Assembly (NCBI GenBank): GCA_021778575.1
Contig: JAJYCH010000014.1
Location: forward strand, 1 to 18,096
DNA from: Planctomycetota bacterium
Lineage (GTDB): Bacteria > Planctomycetota > Planctomycetia > Isosphaerales > Isosphaeraceae
DNA length: 18,096 nt
Direction: 5' to 3'
This document shows positions 7,101 through 13,863 of the stretch, piece by piece. Positions within the stretch are counted from its first letter, which is position 1, and every line of letters starts with the position of its first letter. The notes under the pieces were generated by a model. That model did not search any database. It saw only the letters and a program-made list of their open reading frames with translations, and had not been told where the DNA came from. A program made the position numbers and the translations under genes.

Positions 7101-7403
7101 CTGGGGCAGCCGGTAACTGAAATAGAGGCCGCCGCCGATCCCGGCGTCGAACGAAAACCCTTCGGAGAGCAGACCTTCGTGCGCCGCGCGGTTGGTCCGC
7201 TCGTGGCTGTAGATCCGGACCGTGGCGTCGGTCCGCTCCTGCTTCCAGCTATTTTTCGGTCCCTCGAAGCCGTCGCGAATCATCGTCGACGCCGGCTCGG
7301 CCGGTCTGACCCGAGGTTCTTGAGCCAGGGTCATTGCCCCGCCGGCCCCGCATAACAGCCAGGCGGCCAACCCCACGACCCGTCCGGCGTCCCGGTATTT
7401 CAT
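4179..7403 (-). CDS. Large secreted protein of unknown function, two beta-sandwich-like regions around a barrel-like region
   Basis: The start is set at 7403 because GGAGGT (7415-7420, minus strand) precedes it and the product then opens with a Sec signal peptide ('MKYRDAGRVVGLAAWLLCGAGG', cut near 'LAQEP'); the frame extends to 7496 without such support. The product has 1074 residues. Residues about 45-235 look like a jelly-roll carbohydrate-binding domain ('DGFEGP', 'YFSYRLPQIP', 'VFLDELVIG'). About 265-530 resembles a glycosidase-type barrel ('GFPWFFTAVRAP', 'FWSLGQNLG', 'GGCRGLCYQADSD'), but the usual 'W.lgNE' acid Glu is not seen. A proline run, a helical stretch and a second beta-sandwich ('LVPNGNFSDP' near 829) follow. 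The last 58 residues are highly charged (Lys/Asp/Glu). I recognise no named family. It probably acts outside the cytoplasm on glycans, and is linked to the glycosyltransferase gene by a 4-base overlap. Confidence 0.75.
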   Translation of the reverse strand: MKYRDAGRVVGLAAWLLCGAGGAMTLAQEPRVRPAEPASTMIRDGFEGPKNSWKQERTDATVRIYSHERTNRAAHEGLLSEGFSFDAGIGGGLYFSYRLPQIPVTDDLKVSLYVRSNRSGAQLLARVVLPADLDPDTRVPSYVLIASPLFQTADRWQKLELVDMIPAIERQAKVLRASTQRPVSLKGAYIERLVMNLYGGEGETDVFLDELVIGPVPTAIAANPRPEPPKGPTVRTVADRPRGEQEPLEAAPAGANTRIKLDRNRLTKDGFPWFFTAVRAPDADPARLRRVGFDVQVIPKGTPEGTVRAAVASGMLLIPELTGPSDKTMPDADKLVSEALSFPGRDSTAFWSLGQNLGRSIDLETRQNSILKVREAERAIRKAKPGGSPLTTATVSGMLGEYVRVPENLDIAGIPTAGWATTQEPFEMYQFLEQRRLLTGRTNPDALLWANIDAMAPPVYQESIWGTDPPPSWGVPRIQPEQIRIASYAAIAGGCRGLCYQADSDLTREIGRPNLIEIALLNEEFDLLEPIVADPDKTTKMIETFLPDPPPPPPMTLFQMNTGGVGGGARLPTPKEFPPHPSIKAASISTKDRRGMLLMVADYAKYAQYQPPQSAMNNVVLRVPAPSDANAYLISPGGVTPLAAIRKPGGMEVTLSDFGVTAIVLITTNIELARQIEQSVNNVRPLAVSLAIEQAELLLNWVAEIDELIRNQEHPQKHSVDLLAKANELIKSAREALEREDYQVAWNEARRAGRPLRILMRYHFNATYEDIIKVLNDKDLPCGPVPYPGFKKAKPRIIAPIVAAPLASWSTLPQAWVWYEWIRRGILGKNLVPNGNFSDPKTLETGGWTPVSYKTDDIQTEIKLNKGGPDTISPNKKDKTKRPGSNLVLIAGALPGKTIDDLIPFVDHPVVAIRSPSVKVSARQVYRISVMAFMANASAPGAGGLIIRDSFGGERLQFRTTSALAMDWFEIVYYRRVPEDGELNVTLGMAGYGFAAFDDFKIQPIVDQLSDEELKLIESRKPKVDPRKKPEKKAEDDEDKDPDDKKTDKDKQDESADNPPKRTANRLQGMPIRQ

Positions 7404-7414
7404 GGCGCTGCGAG

Positions 7415-7420
7415 ACCTCC
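7415..7420 (-). promoter_or_regulatory. Ribosome binding site deciding the start at 7403
   Basis: On the minus strand this reads GGAGGT, a full Shine-Dalgarno match, 11 bases before the ATG at 7403. It supports the shorter protein with a signal peptide over the longer frame from 7496. Confidence 0.6.
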
Positions 7421-7537
7421 CTGCCTCGAACCCTACGAGCGAATCCATCGCCCGGAAATTTACCCCCGAACCGCCGATCGGGATAGGCCAAAGCAAGGGT
7501 CAACGGCGGTTCGCCAACGAATTCCGGCATTTATCCC

Positions 7538-7631
7538 AGGGTAGGGCTTGCCCTGCCGGATTTTCTGAGCCTCCCGGAGCGCATCTCCTTGGTAAGACAG
7601 CGAAAACGGCAGGGCAAGCCCTACCCTACGG
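7538..7631. repeat. REP-like inverted doublet (REPIN-like)
   Basis: A 21-base unit containing GGTAGGGCTTGCCCTGCC lies at 7538-7558, and its exact reverse complement lies at 7607-7627, 48 bases apart. Each unit folds on itself: GGTAGGG pairs with CCCTGCC (one G-T pair) around a CTTG tetraloop. The second copy, read on the minus strand, is preceded by GTAGG (7626-7630); the first is not. A third copy lies at 10334-10354. Two inverted REP units about 90 bases long in total is the REPIN layout described for REP sequences moved by RAYT transposases. The doublet could also act as a transcript-end hairpin. Confidence 0.7.
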
Positions 7632-7747
7632 AATCACGAACCGACGGCGCGAAATGGTGCGAGAACCCGTAGACTTACGGGCCCGCCAACTCTCCGTAGC
7701 CGTCACTCTTTACCCAGACCGACAAAATCGGACGACCGGGAGGCTTT

Positions 7748-7772
7748 CGCCAGTCGGTGTGTTAGACTGGCG
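7748..7772 (+). promoter_or_regulatory. 8-bp dyad upstream of the small helical protein
   Basis: CGCCAGTC (7748-7755) and GACTGGCG (7765-7772) are perfect inverted copies 9 bases apart, ending 24 bases before the ATG at 7797. A second, shorter pairing (GGTGT 7756-7760 with ACACC 7775-7779) would exclude the first. It may be an operator or a leader hairpin; chance occurrence cannot be excluded. Confidence 0.3.
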
Positions 7773-7796
7773 TGACACCTTTGACGAGGACGCATC

Positions 7797-8078
7797 ATGA
7801 ATCCCGCATCAAGTTCCCCCTCGACCGGCTCGCCCATTCCCGCCGAACTCCTGGCCCTCCGGGCGAGGATTCGCGAGATGCCCGAAGCGATCCGGGCCGA
7901 ACTCGAACCGCTCGCCGACGACGCCTGCGATCAGGCCCGATTCCGGGGCCGAGCTCTCTCGATCGCCCGCGAAGCCCTCGAACAGTTCCGCCTCGAACTC
8001 TCCGCCGCCAAGTTCGACCTCGACATCACCCGCCGCGAGCGCGAAGGACTCCGCCGGTTGGTCGAACGTGAGGTTTGA
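7797..8078 (+). CDS. Small helical protein of unknown function
   Basis: The ATG at 7797 is preceded by GAGGA about 7 bases upstream, and the 93-residue product ends with TGA at 8076-8078. After a Ser/Pro-rich start, nearly all of it is predicted helical and rich in Arg, Glu, Leu and Ala: 'PAELLALRARIREMPEAIRAELEPLADDACDQARFRGRAL' and then 'EALEQFRLELSAAKFDLDITRREREGLRRLVERE'. The spacing of Leu/Ile suggests a coiled coil. There is no signal peptide or membrane segment. It is convergent with the M28 gene, 82 bases away. I do not recognise the family; codon use and composition match the neighbouring genes, which supports real coding. Confidence 0.6.
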   Translation: MNPASSSPSTGSPIPAELLALRARIREMPEAIRAELEPLADDACDQARFRGRALSIAREALEQFRLELSAAKFDLDITRREREGLRRLVEREV

Positions 8079-8160
8079 CGGTAAATGGGGAGCGGAGTCC
8101 TCCCTACGTAAATCCTTTGGCGGCATGGCTCTGGGGTAGATTCGGCCTGATCGCCCCGGC

Positions 8161-9201
8161 TCACTTCGGCTCGGGCTTGGGCTTGGGTTTGTTCAGCCAC
8201 GCGGTGACGACTTTTCCCACCTGGGCCAGGCTGGCTCCCGAGCAATGTTCGGGGAGATCCTTGGCGGTGTGCCAGTAGGGATAGTCGAAGTCGATGATGT
8301 CGATGGTCGGGATATCGGCGTTGTTCAAGGGGAGATGGTCGTCGTAGATCTCCCGGCCTCTCTTGTCGCGGAACTTGGTCGCGTTGATCGACTTGGCGAC
8401 GGCCCAGACTTCCTTGACGAGCCAAGGGGCGAAATTGATGCTGTTCGGCTCCTTCAGGATGTCCAGATCCTTGTCCCCCACCATGTCGAGGACCATCCCG
8501 GCATAATAGGTGAACTTCGGTTCGTTTGAGGTTCCCTTCTGGACCTTCTTGTAGTTCTCGGCGAACGCCTTCGAGCCCAGGAAATAATCGCCCGTCTGGT
8601 TTTGCCCGCCGCCGTAGACGAGTTCCTCGCCATCGAACAGTACCAGGTCGACGCCCCAGGGAGTCGGCGAATCCTGGAGGTGGTGGGCGATCTCCATCAG
8701 CAGCGCCACGCCCGAAGCTCCATCGTTGGCACCGATGAACGGCAACTTCCGGTTGGCGAAGATCGGGTCTTCGTCGGGAAAGGGCCGGGTGTCGTAGTGA
8801 GCGCCGATGACCACCCGCTCGGTCCGCTCGGGGAACCACGAGCCGATCAGGTTGACCATCGCCACCGGGGTGTTGGCGACCGGGTCGACGCCCGAGAACG
8901 GCTGCTCCTTGACGGTCGCCCCGTACTTCTTGAAGTGCTCGGCGACCATCTGCCGCTGCTTGGTATTGGCGGCCGTACCGGCGGGCCGAGGTCCGATTTT
9001 GCAGATCGCCTTCAAATAGCCGTAGGCTCGGTCGCCGTCGATCTTCGAGGGGTTCGCTTTGACCTGGGCGTCTGCCATCGTCATTCTCGTCCCGGGCCAG
9101 AGGAGGAGGACCGATCCCAATCCCAGCGCGACGACGACGATCATGGCGAGGCCGACCAGTCGCAAGGTCGGTCGAGCAGCCGAGGACGGGGGCGTGGACA
9201 T
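8161..9201 (-). CDS. Membrane-anchored M28-family zinc enzyme, glutaminyl-peptide cyclotransferase-like
   Basis: From the ATG at 9201 (GGAG 8 bases upstream) the product has 346 residues; a TTG at 9237 would add 12. One N-terminal membrane helix (about 12-36) anchors it, with the catalytic part probably in the periplasm. The M28 signature is present: 'GAHYDT' (His135), 'GANDGASG' (Asp160), 'FDGEE' (Glu192/193), 'VLDMVGDKD' (Asp239) and 'YWHTAKD' (His311). Beyond generic M28 aminopeptidases it has the features of glutaminyl cyclase: 'DDHLPL' (287-292), Trp310 next to the zinc His, and the 'GDYFLGSKAFAENY' segment resembling 'DSLYGSRHLA'. It therefore probably cyclises N-terminal glutamine or cuts peptides. 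It follows maf by 52 bases on the same strand. Confidence 0.82.
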   Translation of the reverse strand: MSTPPSSAARPTLRLVGLAMIVVVALGLGSVLLLWPGTRMTMADAQVKANPSKIDGDRAYGYLKAICKIGPRPAGTAANTKQRQMVAEHFKKYGATVKEQPFSGVDPVANTPVAMVNLIGSWFPERTERVVIGAHYDTRPFPDEDPIFANRKLPFIGANDGASGVALLMEIAHHLQDSPTPWGVDLVLFDGEELVYGGGQNQTGDYFLGSKAFAENYKKVQKGTSNEPKFTYYAGMVLDMVGDKDLDILKEPNSINFAPWLVKEVWAVAKSINATKFRDKRGREIYDDHLPLNNADIPTIDIIDFDYPYWHTAKDLPEHCSGASLAQVGKVVTAWLNKPKPKPEPK

Positions 9202-9209
9202 CGGTTCGA

Positions 9210-9213
9210 CTCC
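9210..9213 (-). promoter_or_regulatory. Ribosome binding site deciding the start at 9201
   Basis: Reads GGAG on the minus strand, 8 bases before ATG 9201. The alternative TTG at 9237 has no comparable site. Confidence 0.5.
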
Positions 9214-9253
9214 GACTTCGGTAAGGAATTTCCTCAATTCGACCCATCCTAAC

Positions 9254-9844
9254 TCAGTCGTCGCCGCTTGTCAGGCGGGGAAATTCCCGGAACAGTTCGG
9301 CCAACCGCTCCATCGGCAGGCCGACGACGTTCGACCAGCTTCCGCGAATCACCGTCACGAACGGGTCGTTGTCCTGAACTCCATAAGCGCCTGCCTTGCC
9401 TTGCCAGTTCTCCGAGTCGAGATGTTCGATCCGCTCGGAGTCGGTCAAGGCTCGACAGTGGCAGAGCGTCACCTCGGCCGCTCCGACCCACTCGCGACGC
9501 TCGGCCCGATAGAGGCAGAGCCCGGTGACGACCTCGATCTCGCGTCCTTCCTGGAGCCGGAGCATCCGCTCGGCGTCATCGCGATCAACCGGTTTGTTGA
9601 GAATCTCGCCGCCGACCGAGCAAGCGGTATCCGCGCCCAGGATCAGGCCCGACCCTCGACGCCTGGCGACGCTCGACGCCTTCCGCCAGGCCAGGTTCGC
9701 CACGTATTCGGCCACGTCGGTCGGGCCAATCGGTTCCGGCTCGTCGATCGCCGACGGGTCGACCGCGAACCGATAGCCGGCTTCGGTCAGCAAGGCCCGA
9801 CGCCGGGGCGACGCGCTGGCGAGGATGAAGTGTGGTAATTTCAT
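9254..9844 (-). CDS. maf: Maf family nucleotide pyrophosphatase
   Basis: The 196-residue product starts at ATG 9844 with 'MKLPHFILASASPRRRALL', carrying the Maf Ser-x-Ser-x-Arg substrate motif at 10-14; the 17 extra residues upstream are not part of the family. Further hallmarks are 'ILGADTACSVGGEILNKP', 'TGLCLY' and 'WQGKAGAYGVQDNDPFV', followed by 'GSWSNVVGLPMERL'. Maf proteins hydrolyse non-canonical or pyrimidine nucleoside triphosphates (dTTP/UTP or m7GTP classes) to monophosphates in the cytoplasm and have been linked to septum formation. The exact substrate class is not certain here. It is followed on the same strand by the M28 gene and is divergent from the small membrane protein gene, with 49 bases between the starts. 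Confidence 0.9.
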   Translation of the reverse strand: MKLPHFILASASPRRRALLTEAGYRFAVDPSAIDEPEPIGPTDVAEYVANLAWRKASSVARRRGSGLILGADTACSVGGEILNKPVDRDDAERMLRLQEGREIEVVTGLCLYRAERREWVGAAEVTLCHCRALTDSERIEHLDSENWQGKAGAYGVQDNDPFVTVIRGSWSNVVGLPMERLAELFREFPRLTSGDD

Positions 9845-9893
9845 GACAAAGGGTCGTCGTCCGTCCGTCTTGGATTGGATTGGAAAAGTCGCC

Positions 9894-10283
9894 ATGAACT
9901 CCCGGATCGTCCGAGCCAGTGGTTACTGGAATCTGGCCCTGGCGTTGAGCCTGATCTATCCGCCGCTATACCGGACTCTGGGGATCAACCTGACGCAACC
10001 GGTCTGGGGCTGGCTGATCGCCGCCTGTCTGGGGTTCACGGCGGCGACCTTGATCCTCGCCAGCCGCGACCTGAGGATATTCGGCGGGATCATCCTCTGG
10101 GAAGGGGTCTTGCGGTTCGGAGCCGCCGGACTCCTGATCCCCGCCGGCAGTTTCTTTGGCTACGGAACCTTGACGGCGGTTCTCGGCCTGACCGACCTGC
10201 TCTGGGGAGTGATCTTCTTCGTGATCGTGCCCCGCCACACCGGTCGGAAAATCGCCGAGCTGCTGATCGGCCGGGCGGGTTGA
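9894..10283 (+). CDS. Small four-helix membrane protein of unknown function
   Basis: The ATG at 9894 gives 129 residues beginning 'MNSRIVRASGYWNLALALSLIYPP'. The longer frame from 9825 runs over the start of maf on the other strand and is unlikely. Hydrophobic segments lie near 11-29, 39-56, 66-84 and 92-113, with 'RDLR' and 'RHTGRK' in loops or the tail. The arrangement resembles small four-helix proteins, but no named family is recognised. Only a weak GGA-type ribosome site is visible. Composition is like the neighbours, and it shares a 49-base divergent region with maf, so the two may share control. Confidence 0.65.
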   Translation: MNSRIVRASGYWNLALALSLIYPPLYRTLGINLTQPVWGWLIAACLGFTAATLILASRDLRIFGGIILWEGVLRFGAAGLLIPAGSFFGYGTLTAVLGLTDLLWGVIFFVIVPRHTGRKIAELLIGRAG

Positions 10284-10329
10284 GTGACCGGGTGGCAAGC
10301 GCCTCCGGGGATCTCGCGAGCCTTTACAT

Positions 10330-10354
10330 TTGTAGGGTAGGGCTTGCCCTGCCG
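10330..10354 (+). repeat. Single REP-like unit, third copy
   Basis: Reads TTGTAGGGT leading into GGTAGGGCTTGCCCTGCC. The 21-base core equals those at 7538-7558 and 7607-7627, and it shares 24 bases with the second of these, including the GTAG head. It is unpaired here, with no inverted partner nearby. Confidence 0.75.
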
Positions 10355-10606
10355 TCCGAATTCCTGCCACCCGCCGAGCCCGAGTGACCTGGCCAACGGT
10401 TTCCCGACGAGGACCGTGGAGCAAGCTCTCGCACTCCAGAGGACCAATCCCTACTGAGTTCCCCAGCAGAGGATGCAGACACATCCTGATGACGCCCCGC
10501 GCCCCATTCCACCGGCGACGGATCATTGTCAGACGGGGTTCGGGGTGGTAGAACGGATGTTGAACACCCGCCCACCGGAATCGTCGGTTGATCGTGCTTG
10601 AATCCT

Positions 10607-10611
10607 GGGAG
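10607..10611 (+). promoter_or_regulatory. Ribosome binding site deciding the start at 10618
   Basis: GGGAG 6 bases before ATG 10618. It supports the start that begins directly with the signal peptide rather than the longer frame from 10588. Confidence 0.6.
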
Positions 10612-10617
10612 ATTGCC

Positions 10618-13600
10618 ATGTTGTTTCGCGTTCCTCGCTCCGCCGCGCTCCTGCCCTGGGCTGTGGCGCTGGGTCTATTGACCGAGTTTCCTCCGGTCTC
10701 GGCGGCGGATGATCCCAGCGTTTTCACGCAGAAATCCGAGATCGCTTCCTCGAAGCCACGCGGTCAGTCGGGTGAGGTGGTCCCGGCCGCTCCCGGGTCC
10801 GAGTTGCTGACGAAAGGGCCGGTTCCCACCTGGATCTGGGGGGCGAACCCCGAGCGATCGTACACGATGTACAAGGAATTCGAAGGCGGTTCCAAATCCG
10901 CCTGGATCAAGGCCACGGCCGATAACCAGGTGACCTTGTTCGTCAACGGTCGCCAGATCGATTCGAGCCAGAACTGGGAAGAACCGCTCGAAGTCGAGGT
11001 TCAGGGGAGCCTTAAGCCGGGCAAGAACGAGATCAAGGCGGTGGTCCAGAACCGTGGAGGACCGGCCGGCTTCGCGTTCAAGATGGCGCAGACGATGCCC
11101 GACGGTTCGGTCCGCTACACCGTTTCCGACCAGTCGTGGACGGCCCTCGAAGGGGAGATCGGCGTCAAGGCGCTGACATCGACCCTGACGACCGTCGGCA
11201 AGATGGGCAACCCTCCCTGGGGCGACGTCTTCCACGAGTCGGTCCCGTTCTCGAAATCGCCCCGAGGCGTCTTCAACGTCCCGGCCGGGTTCCAGGTCGA
11301 GAAGCTCTACACGGTGCCGAGAGAGACGCTCGGATCGTGGGTCGCGATCGCCTTCGACGACAAGGGACGGCTGATCGCCAGCGACCAGGATAGCAAGGGA
11401 CTGGCCCGGATCACCCCCTCGCCGATCGGCAGCGACCAGCCGACCAAGGTCGAGAAGCTGAACATCAACATCACCGCCGCGCAGGGGATGCTCGTCGCCT
11501 TCGGCCACCTTTACCTGTCGGTCAACGGCGGTCCCGGCAGCGGATTTTACCGCGCGACCGACACCAACGGCGACGACCAGTACGACAAGCTCGAAAAACT
11601 CGCCACCTTCCGGGGCGGCGGCGAACACGGCCCGCACGCCTTGCGGCTCTCGCCCGATGGCAAGTCGATCTACGTCATCGCCGGCAACCACACACTCCCG
11701 CCCGAGCCGATCACGTCGAGCCTGGTCCCTCGTCCTTGGAGCGAGGATCACTTGCTCCCCCGCCAGTGGGACGCCAACGGCCACGCCCGAGGGATTCTGG
11801 CACCCGGCGGCTGGATCGCGAAGACCGACCCCGACGGCAAGACCTGGCAGATCGACAGCATCGGCTACCGCAACCCCTACGACATGGCCTTCAACGCCGA
11901 CGGCGAGCTGTTCGTCTACGACGCCGACATGGAGTGGGACTACGGAATGCCCTGGTATCGGCCGACCCGCGTCAACCACGCCACCCCCGGTAGCGAGCTG
12001 GGCTGGCGGAGCGGAACCGGCAAGTGGCCCGCCTATTATGTCGATAGCTTGCCCGCGATGATCGACATCGGCCCCGGCTCGCCCGTCGGCGTCACGTTCG
12101 GCTACGGCACCAAGTTCCCCGACCGTTATCAGAAGGCCCTGTTCATCTGCGACTGGACCTTCGGCACGATGTACGCCATCAACATCGAGCCCAGCGGATC
12201 AACCTACAAGGCCACGAAGGAAGAATTCCTGTCGAGGACGCCGCTGCCGCTGACCGATAACGCCGTCGGCCCTGATGGGGCGCTCTACTTCACGATCGGC
12301 GGTCGAGGCACGCAGTCGGAACTGTTCCGCGTGACCTACGTCGGCAATGAATCGACCGCGCCCGTGGACGCGAAAAGCACGAAATTCATCGCCCAGCGCG
12401 AGCTTCGCCAGCGCCTCGAAGGTTACTTCAGCCACTCGAATCTCCGCCTGGGCATCCAGATGGCCCTGAAGGAACTCGGCAACCAAGACCGGTTCATCCG
12501 CTACGCGGCGCGGGTGGCGCTCGAACATCAGGACGTGAAGACCTGGGAAACCATGGTCCTGATCCAGAAAGACCCCGAAGCCCTGATCACCGGAGCCGTC
12601 GCCCTGGCCCGACAGGGGTCTAAAGATGTCGAGCCCAAGCTCCTCGAAGCTCTCGACAAGCTCGATTTCGCCAGTCTGACCGAGACCCAGCAACTGGAAC
12701 TGCTGCGAGTCTATCAATTGATCTTCATCCGGATGGGTGAGCCCGACTCGCCCACCGAGGCGAAGCTGGCCAGCAAGTTCGACGCCTTTTTCCCTTCAAA
12801 GAGCGACTTTGTGAACCGCGAGCTGGCAGCCTTGCTCGTCTACCTCAAGGCTCCCGGAATCGCCGGCAAGCTCCTGAAGGAGATGGACGGCGGTGACAAG
12901 TCGGCTGCCGAAGATCTGTCCGAACTTCTCGCCCGGAATCCCGGCTACGGCGGGACCATCGTCCAGATGATGAAGAACCGGCCCGAGGCCACGAACATCC
13001 ACTACGCGTTCGTGCTCCGGAACCTCAAGACCGGCTGGACTTCGGCCCAGCGCGTCGCTTACTTCCGCTGGCTCGACAAGGCCCGAGGCTGGTCCGGAGG
13101 CGCGAGCTATCAAGGTTTTATCAATAACATTGATAAAGAAGCCTATGAAAATGCCAGCGACTCCGAACGCCTGGCCGTCGAGGCCGCCGGAGCCCGCAAG
13201 CCCCCCGCGATCAAGGAACTGCCCAAGCCGAAGGGTCCCGGGCACGACTGGACGCTCGCCGAACTGCTGGCCGACACCGGCAAGGCCCAGACCGGCCGGA
13301 ACTTCGCCAACGGCCAGAGGGCCTTCGCCGCCGCCCGCTGCGTCGTCTGTCACCGGTTCGCCGGCGAGGGCGGAGCCACCGGCCCCGACCTGACCCAGGC
13401 CGCCGGTCGCTTCGGCTTCAAGGACATGGTCGAGGCCACGATGGAGCCTAGCAAGATCATCTCCGACCAGTATCGGGCCTCGGTCGTCGCAACCACAAAC
13501 GGTAAAGTCTACACCGGTCGAATCGTCGGCGAATCCCCCGACAAGCTGACGATCCTGATCGACCCTGAAGACTCGACCAAGGTCGTCGAGATCCCGCGCA

Positions 13601-13746
13601 AGGAGATCGACGAGAACGAACCCTCGAAGACCTCGATCATGCCCGAGAAGTTGCTCAACCCGTTGAGCCAGGACGAGATTCTCGACCTGTTCGCCTACAT
13701 CCTGTCGCGAGGCGACAAGAACGACCCGATGTTCCAGAAGAAGTGA
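10618..13746 (+). CDS. Secreted PVC-type haem-binding protein: sugar-binding-like module, propeller, helical repeats, cytochrome c domain
   Basis: The 1042-residue product begins with a Sec signal peptide ('MLFRVPRSAALLPWAVALG', cut near 'SAADDP'). Residues about 65-200 form a galactose-binding-like module ('WIWGANP', 'VTLFVNGRQI', 'LKPGKNEIKAVVQNRGG'). From about 219 ('FNVPAGFQVEKL') to about 575 lies the beta-propeller of the Pirellula/Verrucomicrobium membrane-bound dehydrogenase type ('GRLIASDQDSKGLARI', 'GGEHGPHALRLSPDGKSIYV', 'YRNPYDMAFN'). Next come HEAT-like helices (about 590-860). The C-terminal haem domain has Cys908-x-x-Cys911-His912 and a 'SIMP' segment with Met1008 as a possible axial ligand. 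These proteins are thought to oxidise sugars or alcohols in the periplasm and pass electrons to the haem; the substrate is unknown. The gene heads the three-gene module. Confidence 0.88.
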   Translation: MLFRVPRSAALLPWAVALGLLTEFPPVSAADDPSVFTQKSEIASSKPRGQSGEVVPAAPGSELLTKGPVPTWIWGANPERSYTMYKEFEGGSKSAWIKATADNQVTLFVNGRQIDSSQNWEEPLEVEVQGSLKPGKNEIKAVVQNRGGPAGFAFKMAQTMPDGSVRYTVSDQSWTALEGEIGVKALTSTLTTVGKMGNPPWGDVFHESVPFSKSPRGVFNVPAGFQVEKLYTVPRETLGSWVAIAFDDKGRLIASDQDSKGLARITPSPIGSDQPTKVEKLNINITAAQGMLVAFGHLYLSVNGGPGSGFYRATDTNGDDQYDKLEKLATFRGGGEHGPHALRLSPDGKSIYVIAGNHTLPPEPITSSLVPRPWSEDHLLPRQWDANGHARGILAPGGWIAKTDPDGKTWQIDSIGYRNPYDMAFNADGELFVYDADMEWDYGMPWYRPTRVNHATPGSELGWRSGTGKWPAYYVDSLPAMIDIGPGSPVGVTFGYGTKFPDRYQKALFICDWTFGTMYAINIEPSGSTYKATKEEFLSRTPLPLTDNAVGPDGALYFTIGGRGTQSELFRVTYVGNESTAPVDAKSTKFIAQRELRQRLEGYFSHSNLRLGIQMALKELGNQDRFIRYAARVALEHQDVKTWETMVLIQKDPEALITGAVALARQGSKDVEPKLLEALDKLDFASLTETQQLELLRVYQLIFIRMGEPDSPTEAKLASKFDAFFPSKSDFVNRELAALLVYLKAPGIAGKLLKEMDGGDKSAAEDLSELLARNPGYGGTIVQMMKNRPEATNIHYAFVLRNLKTGWTSAQRVAYFRWLDKARGWSGGASYQGFINNIDKEAYENASDSERLAVEAAGARKPPAIKELPKPKGPGHDWTLAELLADTGKAQTGRNFANGQRAFAAARCVVCHRFAGEGGATGPDLTQAAGRFGFKDMVEATMEPSKIISDQYRASVVATTNGKVYTGRIVGESPDKLTILIDPEDSTKVVEIPRKEIDENEPSKTSIMPEKLLNPLSQDEILDLFAYILSRGDKNDPMFQKK
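13117..13137 (+). repeat. 9-bp perfect inverted repeat inside the haem-protein gene
   Basis: TTTATCAAT (13117-13125) and ATTGATAAA (13129-13137) are separated by AAC, within an AT-rich patch of a GC-rich gene. The patch encodes 'GFINNIDKEAYENAS'. Confidence 0.6.
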
Positions 13747-13757
13747 AAATGAAGGGT

Positions 13758-13855
13758 GGTGTCGAGCCTGGGAATCGCACACGTCGGGTCCGCTTCGCGG
13801 ATCGTCCATTGTGCGACGGAACACACGATTCCGACTGGAAACCAGGCTCGACACC
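13758..13855. repeat. 98-bp element with 14-bp perfect inverted ends (MITE- or REP-like)
   Basis: GGTGTCGAGCCTGG at 13758-13771 is exactly inverted at 13842-13855. Further pairing inside (GGAATCG 13771-13777 with CGATTCC 13826-13832) makes a long, interrupted stem. It begins 11 bases after the stop codon of the haem-binding gene. No target-site duplication is obvious at its edges. Confidence 0.65.
13787..13803. repeat. Short hairpin related to the REP-like unit at 13864
   Basis: GGTCCGC, TTC, GCGGATC: seven pairs including one G-T. Same stem sequence as the hairpin at 13864-13880 but a different loop, and lying within the 98-bp element. Confidence 0.55.
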
Positions 13856-13863
13856 GGTCCCTT

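Larger units (their letters stand above)
7404..7796. other. Intergenic region between divergent genes; REP-like doublet and a dyad, no gene seen
   Basis: These 393 bases separate the large minus-strand gene from the small plus-strand gene, so promoters for both should lie here. The visible structure is a REP-like inverted doublet in the middle (7538-7631) and a short dyad at 7748-7772 close to the plus-strand start. I could not identify convincing -35/-10 pairs, and no open frame here has a recognisable protein. Confidence 0.6.
10284..10617. other. Intergenic region with a single REP-like unit; no gene seen
   Basis: These 334 bases lie between the small membrane protein gene and the haem-binding protein gene. 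The only recognisable element is the REP-like unit at 10330-10354. The promoter for the haem module is expected in the right half, but I could not point to a convincing one. Confidence 0.6.

Noticed and set aside
7748..7779. H-type pseudoknot formed by the two pairings
   Set aside because: Only two bases would have to cross an 8-bp stem, which is not sterically feasible; at most the pairings exclude one another.
10675..11979. A 434-codon open frame on the - strand opposite the haem-binding protein
   Set aside because: Repetitive Val/Gly/Asp/Arg composition with no recognisable domain. The + strand frame has a signal peptide, ribosome site and clear propeller motifs.
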